DNA of 64,000 nucleotides from an uncultured Lachnospiraceae bacterium (GCA_910577015.1 CAJTKU010000006.1:62001-126000); one strand, 5' to 3'; numbered from the stretch's first letter, positions 25,184 to 34,086 are shown. Notes: generated from the letters alone by a model not told the origin. Program-made: numbers and translations.

Positions 25184-26530
25184 ATGGCAAAGTTTGGTAT
25201 AAATGACATTTTGAACGCAAAGACAAAGGCAGCGGGAGCGCCAACAGCGGCAGAGGGATACAAAGAGATTTATTTAAGCCCGTATGAGGTAAAGGCGGCG
25301 CAGGAGAACACACACCAGAGCTTAGAGAACATAGAGGAACTGGCAGACAGCTTTTTACACGTAGGGCAAGAGCAGCCAACGGTTTTAGCGAGGATAAAGG
25401 GCGAGTATTTCATAATCGACGGACACAGACGCAACGCCGCTAATATTCTGAATTTGGAGCGGGGACATAAGGAGTATGAAAAAGTCCTTTACCGCTATAT
25501 GGATATGAGCGAGGCTATGTATGAGCTGCGGCTGCTGGCTGGCAATGGATACACGCAGCCGCTTACGGCATATGAGAAAACAAGGTTAGTAGAGCGCACC
25601 AAAGCGGCGCTGATCCGGGCAAAAAAAGAGGACGGGCTAGAGATACAAGGCAAAATGCGGGATTTGATAGCCGCTATGCTGAATGAGAGCAGCACCAACG
25701 TAGCCAGAATGGAGAGCATAAACAATAACGCCACGCCAGAGGTTAAAGAGCAGCTTAAGAGCGGCAATATGGGTATCACTGCTGCGTATGAGGCTGCAAA
25801 GCTGCCGCCAGAAGAGCAGAAAGCCATAGCAGACAAAGTGGCAGCGGGCGAGGACATAAGGGCAAAAGAAATAGCTGCAAAGGTGGCAGAGAAAAAGGCG
25901 GGCGACAATTACGAAACGCCGCACCCAGAGAGTATAACGTCTTTGTGCTATTCATGCCAGCGATACAAAGACTGCAACGTAAAAACTGGAACTTGCGAAA
26001 AGTGCGACCAGTACATAAACAAAGCAGAGGCAGAAAAGACAGAAGAACAGCGGTATAACGAAGAGCAGGACAGAATAGACAAGCAGACCAGAAAGAAATT
26101 GCAGGAACGGGCAGACAAGGAAAAAATGGAAAATCTGCCGAGTGCTGGAAAAGCAGCGGATAAAGTGCATGAGATAAAAATAGCAGCGTCTTACTATGAC
26201 GACGTTACAAGCGGCAGGAAACGCTTTGAACTGCGGAAAAATGATAGAGGCTACAAAGTGGGCGATACGCTTAAAATGCTGGAATTTGAGGACGGAAAGC
26301 ACACGGGGCGCATAATTGATGCGGATATTATTTATATGCTGGAAGATTACGCAGGGCTGGAAGAGGGTTATTGTATTCTGGGAATTGATGTGAAAGCGTT
26401 TAGCGGAATGGTGTCCGAAACGGACACAGGGGGGGGGGCAGAGCAGATAGCGGGACAAATGAGCATTGAGGACTACCAGAAAGGCGGGCAGGCAGGAAAT
26501 GAACAGACGGCAGCGGAAAAAGAAGAGTAA
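25184..26530 (+). CDS. parB: ParB-like protein fused to a DUF3850/ASCH domain
   Basis: 448 residues. N-terminal ParB/Spo0J nuclease-fold region (SLENIEELADSFLHVGQEQPTVLARIKGEYFIIDGHRRNAA) with a KorB-like helical middle; a Cys cluster (CYSCQRYKDCNVKTGTCEKC) near residue 250; a charged linker; then a C-terminal DUF3850-type ASCH domain (HEIKIAASYYDDVTSGRKRFELRKNDRGYKVGDTLKMLEF...GYCILGI). ASCH domains bind RNA or modified nucleotides. After that domain come a 17-bp palindrome and a run of ten G in frame, then a 30-residue tail. The GHRR box is kept. Confidence 0.8.
   Translation: MAKFGINDILNAKTKAAGAPTAAEGYKEIYLSPYEVKAAQENTHQSLENIEELADSFLHVGQEQPTVLARIKGEYFIIDGHRRNAANILNLERGHKEYEKVLYRYMDMSEAMYELRLLAGNGYTQPLTAYEKTRLVERTKAALIRAKKEDGLEIQGKMRDLIAAMLNESSTNVARMESINNNATPEVKEQLKSGNMGITAAYEAAKLPPEEQKAIADKVAAGEDIRAKEIAAKVAEKKAGDNYETPHPESITSLCYSCQRYKDCNVKTGTCEKCDQYINKAEAEKTEEQRYNEEQDRIDKQTRKKLQERADKEKMENLPSAGKAADKVHEIKIAASYYDDVTSGRKRFELRKNDRGYKVGDTLKMLEFEDGKHTGRIIDADIIYMLEDYAGLEEGYCILGIDVKAFSGMVSETDTGGGAEQIAGQMSIEDYQKGGQAGNEQTAAEKEE
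26411..26427. promoter_or_regulatory. 17-bp palindrome, candidate ParB site (copy 1)
   Basis: GTGTCCGAAACGGACAC, inside the 3' end of the ParB gene; identical to 34953-34969. Encodes VSETDT in the same frame in both places. Confidence 0.55.
26429..26438 (+). repeat. Run of ten G in the parB coding region
   Basis: Directly after the palindrome and in frame (Gly-Gly-Gly). A change of one G would replace the last ~30 residues but leave the ParB and DUF3850 domains intact. Confidence 0.6.
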
Positions 26531-26741
26531 GCAGCAGGAAATAACAATTTTCATAGGCTGCGAAATGGTAGCCAGAGCAGAGGACTACCGAAAAATGAAA
26601 AACAGTATAGAGTACCAGCTTAGAGCGGGCAGCGTAGTAGTGCTGCCTGCCTATCTGCACGTTGAGGCAATTATACAGCAGCGGGGCAGCAGGCGTATTG
26701 AGATTAAGCAGGAAAGCGAGGTAAAACAGCATGAAGTATAG
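26499..26741 (+). CDS. Small basic phage protein
   Basis: 80 residues with a basic N terminus (MNRRQRKKKSKQQ). It overlaps the ParB gene by 32 bases in another frame and the next gene by 11. No family recognised. Confidence 0.55.
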   Translation: MNRRQRKKKSKQQEITIFIGCEMVARAEDYRKMKNSIEYQLRAGSVVVLPAYLHVEAIIQQRGSRRIEIKQESEVKQHEV

Positions 26742-27261
26742 GCAGTGGAAAAAGAATTATAAAAAACTGCATGGAGTAAACCCGCCTTTAGAACTGGATA
26801 AGCGCAAGCAGCGCAGGTTTGCGAAAAAGGCAATTAAGAATATAAGCAGCATAGACTTTGCATCTATAGCCACAAGAGCGGCAGAGGCATTTACAAACGC
26901 TTTTGCATCTGTTATGCGGGGGCTTGGCGGGGCTTTTGATACGGCAGGGACGGTATGCAGGAATGCTGCGGATAATGTGCAGCCGATAGAGATTAAGGGG
27001 CGTGTATTCAGCTGGCAAGTAAAAGAGTACGGCAGTGGTCTTTATGCAGTGTATGAGATAAACGCACTGGGCGGCGCTGACGAGCTTAGAGCCGTTACAT
27101 ATAGCCAAAAGGCAGCAGAAAAGATAGCGGAGATATTAGAGAGCGACCACTTAGAGCATATAAGGCAGACAAGCCCAGATAGGATACAGCGCAGGAATGA
27201 TGCAGCAGACGGCTTACGGGCAGCAGTCATTACGGCGTATGAAAGCGGGGTGCTAAAATGA
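26731..27261 (+). CDS. Hypothetical phage protein
   Basis: 176 residues. Basic first 40 residues (KYRQWKKNYKKLHG, KRKQRRFAKKAIK), a helical stretch with Ala/Gly (FASVMRGLGGAFDTAG), then a mixed beta region (GRVFSWQVKEYGSGLYAVYEI). No known family. Overlaps both neighbours by 4-11 bases. Confidence 0.55.
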   Translation: MKYRQWKKNYKKLHGVNPPLELDKRKQRRFAKKAIKNISSIDFASIATRAAEAFTNAFASVMRGLGGAFDTAGTVCRNAADNVQPIEIKGRVFSWQVKEYGSGLYAVYEINALGGADELRAVTYSQKAAEKIAEILESDHLEHIRQTSPDRIQRRNDAADGLRAAVITAYESGVLK

Positions 27262-27683
27262 GCGAAAAAGGCAACGACTGGATTTATGTAAATCCTTACC
27301 CAGAATACGAGGAATTATTTAAGCGTATTGAGGCGGCATTAGGATTTAAGTTATTTACATGGCAAAAGAGCTTTATAGTTTTGGGACATTTCAGACGGTA
27401 CGGGGAAACAACAGCAATGATTTTAAAAGAATTGCTGGATACAGAGGCAGCGCCATTAGATTACACAAGGCGGGGTATGAGCCATAGAGAAGATTTTTAT
27501 AGACGGGAGCTTAGAGGGATACAAGAGCGTCTGAAAGATGCGGGGATAAAAACAAGGGTAGTGTTTTGGAGTGCAGAAGATAAACGGAGATACGCAGAGA
27601 GCTACAAGGGGACTTGCGAAAAGCGGGACTGTAGGCAATGTCCGTTTCCACCGTGCCAGAAAGGAGAGGGCGGGCATGACTAA
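27258..27683 (+). CDS. Hypothetical phage protein with helicase-Q-motif-like start
   Basis: 141 residues. EAALGFKLFTWQKSFIVLGHFRRYGETTAMILKELL looks like the entry of a helicase or terminase motor (W-Q-K, then a Walker-like loop), but GKT is replaced by GET, so it is unlikely to bind ATP that way. A C-terminal cluster CEKRDCRQCPFPPC suggests zinc binding. Confidence 0.5.
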   Translation: MSEKGNDWIYVNPYPEYEELFKRIEAALGFKLFTWQKSFIVLGHFRRYGETTAMILKELLDTEAAPLDYTRRGMSHREDFYRRELRGIQERLKDAGIKTRVVFWSAEDKRRYAESYKGTCEKRDCRQCPFPPCQKGEGGHD

Positions 27684-27786
27684 TATTTTATTGATTATTG
27701 CAATTTTGCTGCTGGTGGATATTTACGGGCAGCTTAAGAAAATGAATGAAAGGCAGGACAAAGAAAATGCAGGAAATAACGATTGA
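27676..27786 (+). CDS. Tiny membrane protein
   Basis: 36 residues: NILLIIAILLLVDIYGQL spans the membrane, followed by a charged tail. ATG 27676 lies 8 bases after GAAAGGAGAGG. Overlaps both neighbours. Confidence 0.5.
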   Translation: MTNILLIIAILLLVDIYGQLKKMNERQDKENAGNND

Positions 27787-28276
27787 AGTAACGCCAGAAG
27801 TAGAGCAGCTGATACAGAAAGCGGCAAAGGCAGCAGTAGCCGAGTATAAGCGGCAGGAAGAAAAAGAGCGCAAGCGTGATAAGTACCACAATACTTTTAC
27901 GCTTATGAAATGCTACCGTGATGCCGCTTTCCATATCGAGAACGCCATAAGCGACGGCGAGCAGTTAGAGCTTAAGGGAATGACCGACGAGCAGCAGAGG
28001 ACGTACTTAGAGAGCGTGAGGCGCAGCCGCTTTAAAACTCTGATTATGACAGCGCACATAGACAAGGCGGTAGAAGAGATAGAGCATAGGCGCAGAATGG
28101 CTGGCAGGGAAATAGAGTATAACGCTTTTGAACTGTACTTTATGCAGGGCTGGGACTATGAGGCAATAGCAGAGAAACTGGGGACGGGGAAGAACACGCC
28201 GAGGCGCTGGGTAACTGGCATAATCAATGAGTTGTCGGTACTGTTATGGGGCATAGACGAGGATAAGCTAAAATAG
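27767..28276 (+). CDS. ArpU/sigma-like late transcription regulator
   Basis: 169 residues. The C-terminal region AFELYFMQGWDYEAIAEKLGTGKNTPRRWVTGIINELSVLLWG is a sigma-region-4-like helix-turn-helix, as in ArpU-type and other phage late activators. It is the last gene before the late promoter, which carries three phased repeats just upstream of its -35 box, so it is the natural candidate activator for terminase, head and tail genes. ATG 27767 follows AAAGGCAGG. Confidence 0.7.
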   Translation: MQEITIEVTPEVEQLIQKAAKAAVAEYKRQEEKERKRDKYHNTFTLMKCYRDAAFHIENAISDGEQLELKGMTDEQQRTYLESVRRSRFKTLIMTAHIDKAVEEIEHRRRMAGREIEYNAFELYFMQGWDYEAIAEKLGTGKNTPRRWVTGIINELSVLLWGIDEDKLK

Positions 28277-28291
28277 CAGGCTGGCAGCAGG

Positions 28292-28319
28292 CGTGGTAAT
28301 ACCGTGGTAAAAACGTGGT
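28292..28319 (+). promoter_or_regulatory. Three CGTGGT repeats spaced one helical turn apart
   Basis: CGTGGT at 28292, 28303 and 28314, exactly 11 bases apart, ending one base before the late -35 box. The layout suits cooperative binding of an activator on one DNA face. Confidence 0.7.
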
Positions 28320-28320
28320 G

Positions 28321-28349
28321 TTTACATGGGAATTTGAAAGCTGTATAAT
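28321..28349 (+). promoter_or_regulatory. Late-operon promoter
   Basis: TTTACA (28321-28326), 17-base spacer, TATAAT (28344-28349). It precedes a terminator-like hairpin and then HNH, terminase and structural genes. Confidence 0.75.
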
Positions 28350-28360
28350 GGTAACATGAA

Positions 28361-28420
28361 AAGAGTAGGCGATAGCTTAAACCGCAGCAGGCGGCAGCAG
28401 TAGCCTACTCTTTTTTGTTT
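28361..28420 (+). terminator. Leader terminator or short RNA downstream of the late promoter
   Basis: AAGAGTAGGC (28361-28370) pairs with GCCTACTCTT (28403-28412) and is followed by a T-rich run. Transcription from the promoter would yield a ~65-base RNA unless terminated transcription is overridden; an antitermination-controlled leader or a small RNA are both possible. Confidence 0.65.
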
Positions 28421-28493
28421 TCATTCTTTAGCCTCTACCCAGCGCATGAAATCTAGGGCGCTGGGAATACAAAGAGAAAGGAGCGGGGAAAGT

Positions 28494-28793
28494 ATGAAAG
28501 CATGGGCTAAGAGTTTCTATCTATCGGCGGCATGGGAGAATACCAGAGCCGCTTACTTAATGTCACAAGATTATATATGCGAGCGCTGCGGCGAGCCTGC
28601 AAAGGTGGCGCACCACAAGCGCTACATAACCAGAGCGAACATTAACGACACGAACATAACGCTTAACTGGGATAACCTAGAGGCGCTGTGCCAAGACTGC
28701 CACAACAAAGAGCATCATAAGCGCACGCCGCAACTGCGGTACGGTTTTGATGCAGACGGGCGCATAGTCCCCCCTATTCAGAAAAATAATTAA
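28494..28793 (+). CDS. HNH endonuclease
   Basis: 99 residues. CERCGEPAKVAHHKRYITRANINDTNITLNWDNLEALCQDCHNKEHH is the HNH/McrA fold with two CxxC zinc pairs, catalytic His pair, and N/H ligands. Phage HNH proteins beside terminase assist DNA packaging cuts in HK97-type systems. ATG 28494 is preceded by AAAGGAGCGG. Confidence 0.9.
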   Translation: MKAWAKSFYLSAAWENTRAAYLMSQDYICERCGEPAKVAHHKRYITRANINDTNITLNWDNLEALCQDCHNKEHHKRTPQLRYGFDADGRIVPPIQKNN

Positions 28794-28899
28794 AGGGGGA
28801 AGATACCGAGGGGGATACCCTAAAATTACCCTACGGGCGTGCGCATACGTGGTGTAGGGGGTGTGGTGGGGCGCAGGAGAGGAAAGCGGGGTAAAAGGA

Positions 28900-29253
28900 A
28901 TGGCGACAAAGACGGAAAAGACAAAAGAGCAGAGAATTAAGTCCGAGAAAAGCAGACTTAAGAAAATTTTCAAGGACTTAGACGAGAATAAGAAAAACTT
29001 AGTAACGCCGCTGATAGAAAAGGCTGCATTTATGAGCGTGGAGCTTGACGACTTGCAGGAAATCATAGAGCAGGACGGCTGGACGAGCGAGTACAAGAAC
29101 GGCGAGAACCAGTACGGGACAAAGAAAAGCCCAGAGGCAGACACGTACATAGCGTTAAGCAAGAATTACGCAGCAGTCATTAAGCAGCTGACCGACTTAG
29201 TACCAGCTGCGAAACGAAAGAAAAGCAGGCTAGAGGCGCTGCGGGACGAGTAG
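28900..29253 (+). CDS. Terminase small subunit, P27-like
   Basis: 117 residues, helical and basic at the N terminus, ending in RLEALRDE. The central ENKKNLVTPLIEKAAFMSVELDDLQEIIEQDGWTSEYKNGENQYGTKKSPEADTY pattern is typical of P27-family small terminases. It would recognise the packaging site and hand DNA to the large subunit encoded 6 bases downstream. Confidence 0.8.
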   Translation: MATKTEKTKEQRIKSEKSRLKKIFKDLDENKKNLVTPLIEKAAFMSVELDDLQEIIEQDGWTSEYKNGENQYGTKKSPEADTYIALSKNYAAVIKQLTDLVPAAKRKKSRLEALRDE

Positions 29254-29259
29254 GCGCAG

Positions 29260-30912
29260 ATGCCGTATAGAAACTATATCTATGAGTACCACGCTAAGAT
29301 TACAAGCGGCGAAATTGTAGCGGGAAAATGGATAAAGGAAATCTATAAAATCATTGTAGGCGGGCTGGAAAAGCAGGAGTATTTTTTTAATGCAAAGGCG
29401 GCAAACAAAGCTATAAAGTTTATAGAAAATTTCTGCCACCACAGCAAGGGGCGTAATGATTTAATCAAACTGGAACTATGGCAGAAAGCCATAGTTTCTA
29501 TCATTTTTGGCATACAAGACGAAGAAAAAACACGTATTTTTCGTGAGATTTTTATAGTAATTGGCAGGAAAAACGGAAAGAGCTTGTTTGCATCTGCGAT
29601 TATTGCATACATGGTATACCTAGAGCCAGAGTACGGGCAGGAAATCTATTGCTTAGCGCCGAAATTAGACCAAGCAACGCTTGTATATGACGGTTTTTAT
29701 AAAATGGTGCAGGCAGAGGACGAGCTAAACGAGCTGGCGAAAAAGCGGCGCAGCGATATTTACTATGAGGAAACAAACAGCTTTGTAAAGCCTATCGCAT
29801 TTAACGCCAAGAAGTCTGACGGCTTTAACCCGCAGCTGGTGGTATGTGACGAAATGGCGGCATGGAGCGGCGACGCAGGGCTAAAACAGTATGAGGTTAT
29901 GAAGTCTGCTTTAGGCGCACGCCGCCAGCCTATGATTTTGTCTATCAGTACCGCAGGCTACATAAACGACAGCATATACGACGAGCTGATGAAACGCAGC
30001 ACCAGCTTTTTAAAGGGTAACAGCAAGGAAAGGCGGCTTTTGCCGTTCTTATACATGATAGACGACGTGGAAAAGTGGAACGATATAGAAGAGCTTAAGA
30101 AAGCTAACCCTAACATGGGGGTATCTGTACCAGAGAGCTTTTTCATGGACGAGATAGCGGTAGCAGAAAACAGCTTAAGCAAGCGGGCAGAGTTTTTAAC
30201 AAAATATTGCAATATCAAGCAGAACAGCTCTATTGCATGGCTGGAATATGCGACGGTGGACGGCGCAGGCATTGAAAAGACCTTAGAGGACTTTAGGGAC
30301 TGCTACGCCGTGGGCGGCATAGACTTAAGCCAGACAACGGACTTGACCGCAGCCAGCGTGGTAATTGAAAGGGACGGCGTGCTTTATGCGTTCACTCAAT
30401 TCTTTATGCCACGGGGCAGGGTGGAAACCTTGCAGGCTACGGACGGCGTGCCGTATGACATTTTTGTTAAAAAGGGGCTGATAACCTTAAGCGGCGACAA
30501 CTACGTAGACTACCACGACGTATACGCATGGTTTACGGGGCTGGTGGAAAAATACGGCATTTACATACTCAAAATAGGGTATGACCGATACATGGCAAAA
30601 TATCTGATTGAGGAATTGAAAGACTACGGTTTCCAGACAGACGACGTGCATCAAGGGGAGAACTTAACGCCAGTCATACGGGAGTTTGAGGGTATCATAA
30701 AGGACGGCAATTTCAAGATTGCAGACAACAATTTACTAAAGACACATTTCTTGAATGTTGCGCTTAAGCACAACATGGAAACAAGGAAATTCAGACCGAT
30801 AAAGATAGAGCAGCGGGCGCATATCGACGGCTTTGTATCCGTCATAGACGCTATGACGGTAAGGCAGAAATACTGGGAAGAGTGCGGCGAGCTGCTTAAA
30901 AACGCCGCATAG
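29260..30912 (+). CDS. Terminase large subunit
   Basis: 550 residues, the DNA-packaging motor. ATPase domain with Walker A GRKNGKS (102-108), Walker B LVVCDE (193-198); nuclease domain with the VGGIDLSQTTD metal site near residue 350 and later Asp residues. Length fits the Terminase_1 family of HK97-like siphoviruses. It follows HNH and small terminase and precedes the portal gene. Confidence 0.93.
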   Translation: MPYRNYIYEYHAKITSGEIVAGKWIKEIYKIIVGGLEKQEYFFNAKAANKAIKFIENFCHHSKGRNDLIKLELWQKAIVSIIFGIQDEEKTRIFREIFIVIGRKNGKSLFASAIIAYMVYLEPEYGQEIYCLAPKLDQATLVYDGFYKMVQAEDELNELAKKRRSDIYYEETNSFVKPIAFNAKKSDGFNPQLVVCDEMAAWSGDAGLKQYEVMKSALGARRQPMILSISTAGYINDSIYDELMKRSTSFLKGNSKERRLLPFLYMIDDVEKWNDIEELKKANPNMGVSVPESFFMDEIAVAENSLSKRAEFLTKYCNIKQNSSIAWLEYATVDGAGIEKTLEDFRDCYAVGGIDLSQTTDLTAASVVIERDGVLYAFTQFFMPRGRVETLQATDGVPYDIFVKKGLITLSGDNYVDYHDVYAWFTGLVEKYGIYILKIGYDRYMAKYLIEELKDYGFQTDDVHQGENLTPVIREFEGIIKDGNFKIADNNLLKTHFLNVALKHNMETRKFRPIKIEQRAHIDGFVSVIDAMTVRQKYWEECGELLKNAA

Positions 30913-30920
30913 AAAGGAGA

Positions 30921-32228
30921 GTGGACGGTATCAAATTCTTAGACTATCTTTTTCATGGTAAAGAGCTGCGCTATATTGACAGCTATTTTAAGATGCTGAA
31001 CGGGTACAGCCCGACGTTTACCAGCTACAGCGGCGGCGTATATGAAATGGACTTGACCAGAACGGCAGTAAACAGCTTTGCCACGCATTGCAGCAAGCTA
31101 AAGCCAGAGATAGAGGGCAGCGCACTAAAGCGGCTGGAAAAGACGCTACAGCAAAAACCTAACTATTTCATGGATACGACAAAATTCATAAAGAGGCTGG
31201 CGACCTATGTAGCGGTGGAACACACCGCTTTTATTGTGCCAGTAGAGGACAGATACGGCACGCTTATTGGCTGGTATCCCCTGCGGGCGCAGCGCTGCGA
31301 GGTAGTAGAGGCGGCGGGGCAAGTGTACTTACGGTATCTTTTTGGGAACGGGGAACACGGCGCTATCGAGTTTGAGCGTGTGGGGATTATGACGGACTTT
31401 GAATATACAGACGACCTTTTCGGAGAGGATAACCGCACGCTTAAGCCGACAATGCAGCTGATACATACGCAGAATGAGGGCATTATAAACGCCGTCAAAA
31501 ATTCTGCAAATATCCGTTTTCTGGCAAAGGTGGCAAATATGCTGAAACCAGAGGACATAAAGAAAGAGCGGCAGCGGTTCACAGAGGAAAACTTAAGCGC
31601 AGAGAATGACAGCGGCATGATTATCTATGACAACAAATTCAGCGAGCTTAAGCAGGTGGAGAGCAAGCCGTACACGCCAAACGCATTGCAGATGCAGAAC
31701 ATACAAGAGAATGTATGCACGCATTTTGGTACAAACATGGATATTCTGCAAAACAAATTTAACGAGGAAACGTGGAACGCCTACTATGAGGGGAAGATAG
31801 AGCCGTTTGCGATACAGCTATCGCTTGTAATGTCAAACATGAGCTTTACGGAGCGTGAGAGGGCGTGCGGTAATGCTATCATGTTTTCCGCTAACCGCCT
31901 GCAATATGCCAGCAACGCAACAAAGCTGCAAGTAAGCACACAGCTTTTTGACCGTGCATTATTAAACCGTGACGGCGTTATGGATATCTGGAATATGCCG
32001 CACGTAGAGGGCGGCGACAAGTATTATATCCGCAAGGAATACACGGAGATAAGCGAGCTGAAGAACAGCAGGGAAAAGCCGCAGATAATCATACAGCAAG
32101 CGCCGCAGGCGGGGCAGCAGGCAGCAGAGCCAGCAAAGGACGGACAGCAGCAGGAAACGCCGCCAGAGCCGCCAGAACCGCCGCAGGACGGCAGCGGAAA
32201 GAAAGAGGGTGTAAAAGATGCCGATTAA
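30921..32228 (+). CDS. Portal protein, HK97 family
   Basis: 435 residues from a GTG preceded by GAAAGGAGA. Features of the HK97 portal: AVNSFATHCSKLKPEIEG near the start, central EDIKKERQRFTEENLSAEN, and a GTNMDILQNKFNEETWNAYYEGKIEPFAIQLS stem/wing region. The last 50 residues are a Gln/Pro/Glu tail (AGQQAAEPAKDGQQQ, PPEPPEPPQ). It forms the dodecameric DNA gate. The stop overlaps the protease start by 11 bases. Confidence 0.92.
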   Translation: MDGIKFLDYLFHGKELRYIDSYFKMLNGYSPTFTSYSGGVYEMDLTRTAVNSFATHCSKLKPEIEGSALKRLEKTLQQKPNYFMDTTKFIKRLATYVAVEHTAFIVPVEDRYGTLIGWYPLRAQRCEVVEAAGQVYLRYLFGNGEHGAIEFERVGIMTDFEYTDDLFGEDNRTLKPTMQLIHTQNEGIINAVKNSANIRFLAKVANMLKPEDIKKERQRFTEENLSAENDSGMIIYDNKFSELKQVESKPYTPNALQMQNIQENVCTHFGTNMDILQNKFNEETWNAYYEGKIEPFAIQLSLVMSNMSFTERERACGNAIMFSANRLQYASNATKLQVSTQLFDRALLNRDGVMDIWNMPHVEGGDKYYIRKEYTEISELKNSREKPQIIIQQAPQAGQQAAEPAKDGQQQETPPEPPEPPQDGSGKKEGVKDAD

Positions 32229-32814
32229 GAAAGAACGGGAATATAGGGCGCTGGCTGCGCCTCTGACCGCACAAGCCGCAGCAAAGAGGATACAGACGGA
32301 TTTTTACGTAGAGGGCTACGCTACTACATTTGATGCGCCATATCTGCTGTATGAGTTTGAGGACGGCACAAAGATTTACGAAAGAATAGACGCACACGCA
32401 CTGGACGGCGCAGACATGAGCGACGTTATCATGCAGTACGACCATGCAGGCAGGGTGTTTGCCCGCCAGTCAAACAAAACGCTTATATTAGTCCCAGACC
32501 ACAAGGGGCTTTTAGTTGCTGCCGATTTAGGCAGGACGGATTTAGCCCGTGGGCTTTACCAAGACATAGAGGCAGGCATGATAAATAAAATGTCATGGGG
32601 CTTTACAGTGGCAGAGGAAAACTACGACAGACAGACGCACACAAGGACTATCTTAAGAATTAAAAAGGTTTATGACGTATCCGCAGTGAGCATACCAGCA
32701 AACAGCGGTACGGAAATAAGCGCCCGTGCTTTTGCTGATAGGAGTTATGAGCAGGAGCGGCAGGAGTTGCTACAGAGGCGTATAAACTTACTAAAGATTA
32801 GGACGAGCTTATAA
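32218..32814 (+). CDS. Prohead protease, HK97 (S78) family
   Basis: 198 residues. FYVEGYATTFDAPYLLYEF...VIMQYDHAGRVFARQSN carries the catalytic His (YDH), and SWGFTVAEENYDR...KVYDVSAVSIPANSGTEISAR the catalytic Ser region (MSWGF). It matures the capsid by cleaving the scaffold part of the major capsid protein encoded next. Confidence 0.9.
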   Translation: MPIKKEREYRALAAPLTAQAAAKRIQTDFYVEGYATTFDAPYLLYEFEDGTKIYERIDAHALDGADMSDVIMQYDHAGRVFARQSNKTLILVPDHKGLLVAADLGRTDLARGLYQDIEAGMINKMSWGFTVAEENYDRQTHTRTILRIKKVYDVSAVSIPANSGTEISARAFADRSYEQERQELLQRRINLLKIRTSL

Positions 32815-32847
32815 GAAAATCAAACAAAGAAAAGGAGAACACAGACA

Positions 32848-34086
32848 ATGAGATTAAAGGAAATCGAAACCAGATTAGCCCAGATTAGAGGGGAATTAAC
32901 CACGAGGGCGGCAGAACTGAAAGACGAGGAAATAGCGGCGCTGGAAAGCGAGGTAACAGCCTTGCAGGAAGAGCGGGCGGCGATTATTGCGGCGGCTGAA
33001 CGGCGCAATAGCTTACTTGCCAGAATTGCGGCGGGCGAAACCGTAGGCGACGAGGCAGGCGACGGGAACGGCGCAGCACCTACGGTGCTTAGAAACTTTG
33101 CAGGGGCAGCAGGAGAGGGGCAGGACAACGGCGACAAGTACGGCAGCATGGAGTACCGCAAAGCATTTATGCAGTATGTGTGCAGGGGCGAGGCGCTGCC
33201 GAAAGAGTACAGAGCCGACGCAGTAAGCAAGACAACAGATGTAGGGGCGGTTATCCCTACCACGGTACTTAACCAGATTGTAGAAAAGCTGGAAAGCACG
33301 GGCATGATTTTAGCGCTTGTAACCAGAACGGCGTACAAGGGCGGCGTATCTATCCCCGTATCCACCGTAAAGCCTACTGCAACATGGGTAAATGAGGGCA
33401 AGGGCAGCGACAAGCAGAATAAGGACATCAAGAAAGACGGCATGATTACCTTTGCATACCATAAGCTGCGCTGCGCAGTAGCCGTATCTCTGGAAGTTGA
33501 CACAATGGCTATCAGTGCTTTTGAAAGCCTGCTTATCAACAACATTGTAGAGGCTATGACAAAGGCGTTAGAGCAGGCTATCATTGACGGCGACGGCAGC
33601 GGGAAACCGAAAGGCATTTTAGCGGAAACGCCAGTAGAGGGGCAGAAAGTGGAGAGCGCCGCACCGTCCTACAATGATTTGATTGCGGCAGAGGCGGCGT
33701 TACCGCTGGCTTATGAGAACGGCGCTAAGTGGTGCATGAGCAAAAAAACCTTTATGGCGTATGTGGGGATTACGGACAGCAACGGGCAGCCGATAGCCAG
33801 AGTAAACCACGGCATAGCAGGAAAGCCAGAGCGCACGCTTTTAGGCAGGGAAGTAGTGCTTTGTGATTATGTGGCGGCATACACAAAGACGCTGGCGGCT
33901 GGCACGGTATTTGCATTTCTTTTCAATTTCAAGGACTATGTGCTTAATACCAACTATGCTATGGGCGTTAAGAAGTATGAGGACAACGACACAGACGACC
34001 AGATTACAAAGGGTATCATGCTGGCAGACGGCAAGGTAGTTGATAAAAACAGTCTGGTAACAGTCAAGAAGATTGCGGCGGCATAA
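32848..34086 (+). CDS. Major capsid protein, HK97 fold
   Basis: 412 residues. The first ~100 are a charged helical scaffold (RLAQIRGELTTRAAELKDEEIAALESEVTAL) probably removed by the protease. The rest has the HK97 P-loop and A-domain features (KTTDVGAVIPTTVLNQIVEKLESTGMILALVTRTAYKGGVSIPVST; ALEQAIIDGDGSGKPKGIL). AAAGGAGAA precedes the ATG at 32848. Confidence 0.93.
   Translation: MRLKEIETRLAQIRGELTTRAAELKDEEIAALESEVTALQEERAAIIAAAERRNSLLARIAAGETVGDEAGDGNGAAPTVLRNFAGAAGEGQDNGDKYGSMEYRKAFMQYVCRGEALPKEYRADAVSKTTDVGAVIPTTVLNQIVEKLESTGMILALVTRTAYKGGVSIPVSTVKPTATWVNEGKGSDKQNKDIKKDGMITFAYHKLRCAVAVSLEVDTMAISAFESLLINNIVEAMTKALEQAIIDGDGSGKPKGILAETPVEGQKVESAAPSYNDLIAAEAALPLAYENGAKWCMSKKTFMAYVGITDSNGQPIARVNHGIAGKPERTLLGREVVLCDYVAAYTKTLAAGTVFAFLFNFKDYVLNTNYAMGVKKYEDNDTDDQITKGIMLADGKVVDKNSLVTVKKIAAA

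Noticed and set aside
28292..28319. CGTGGT repeats as a CRISPR remnant
   Set aside because: Unit of 11 bases is far too short, and no cas genes are in the window.
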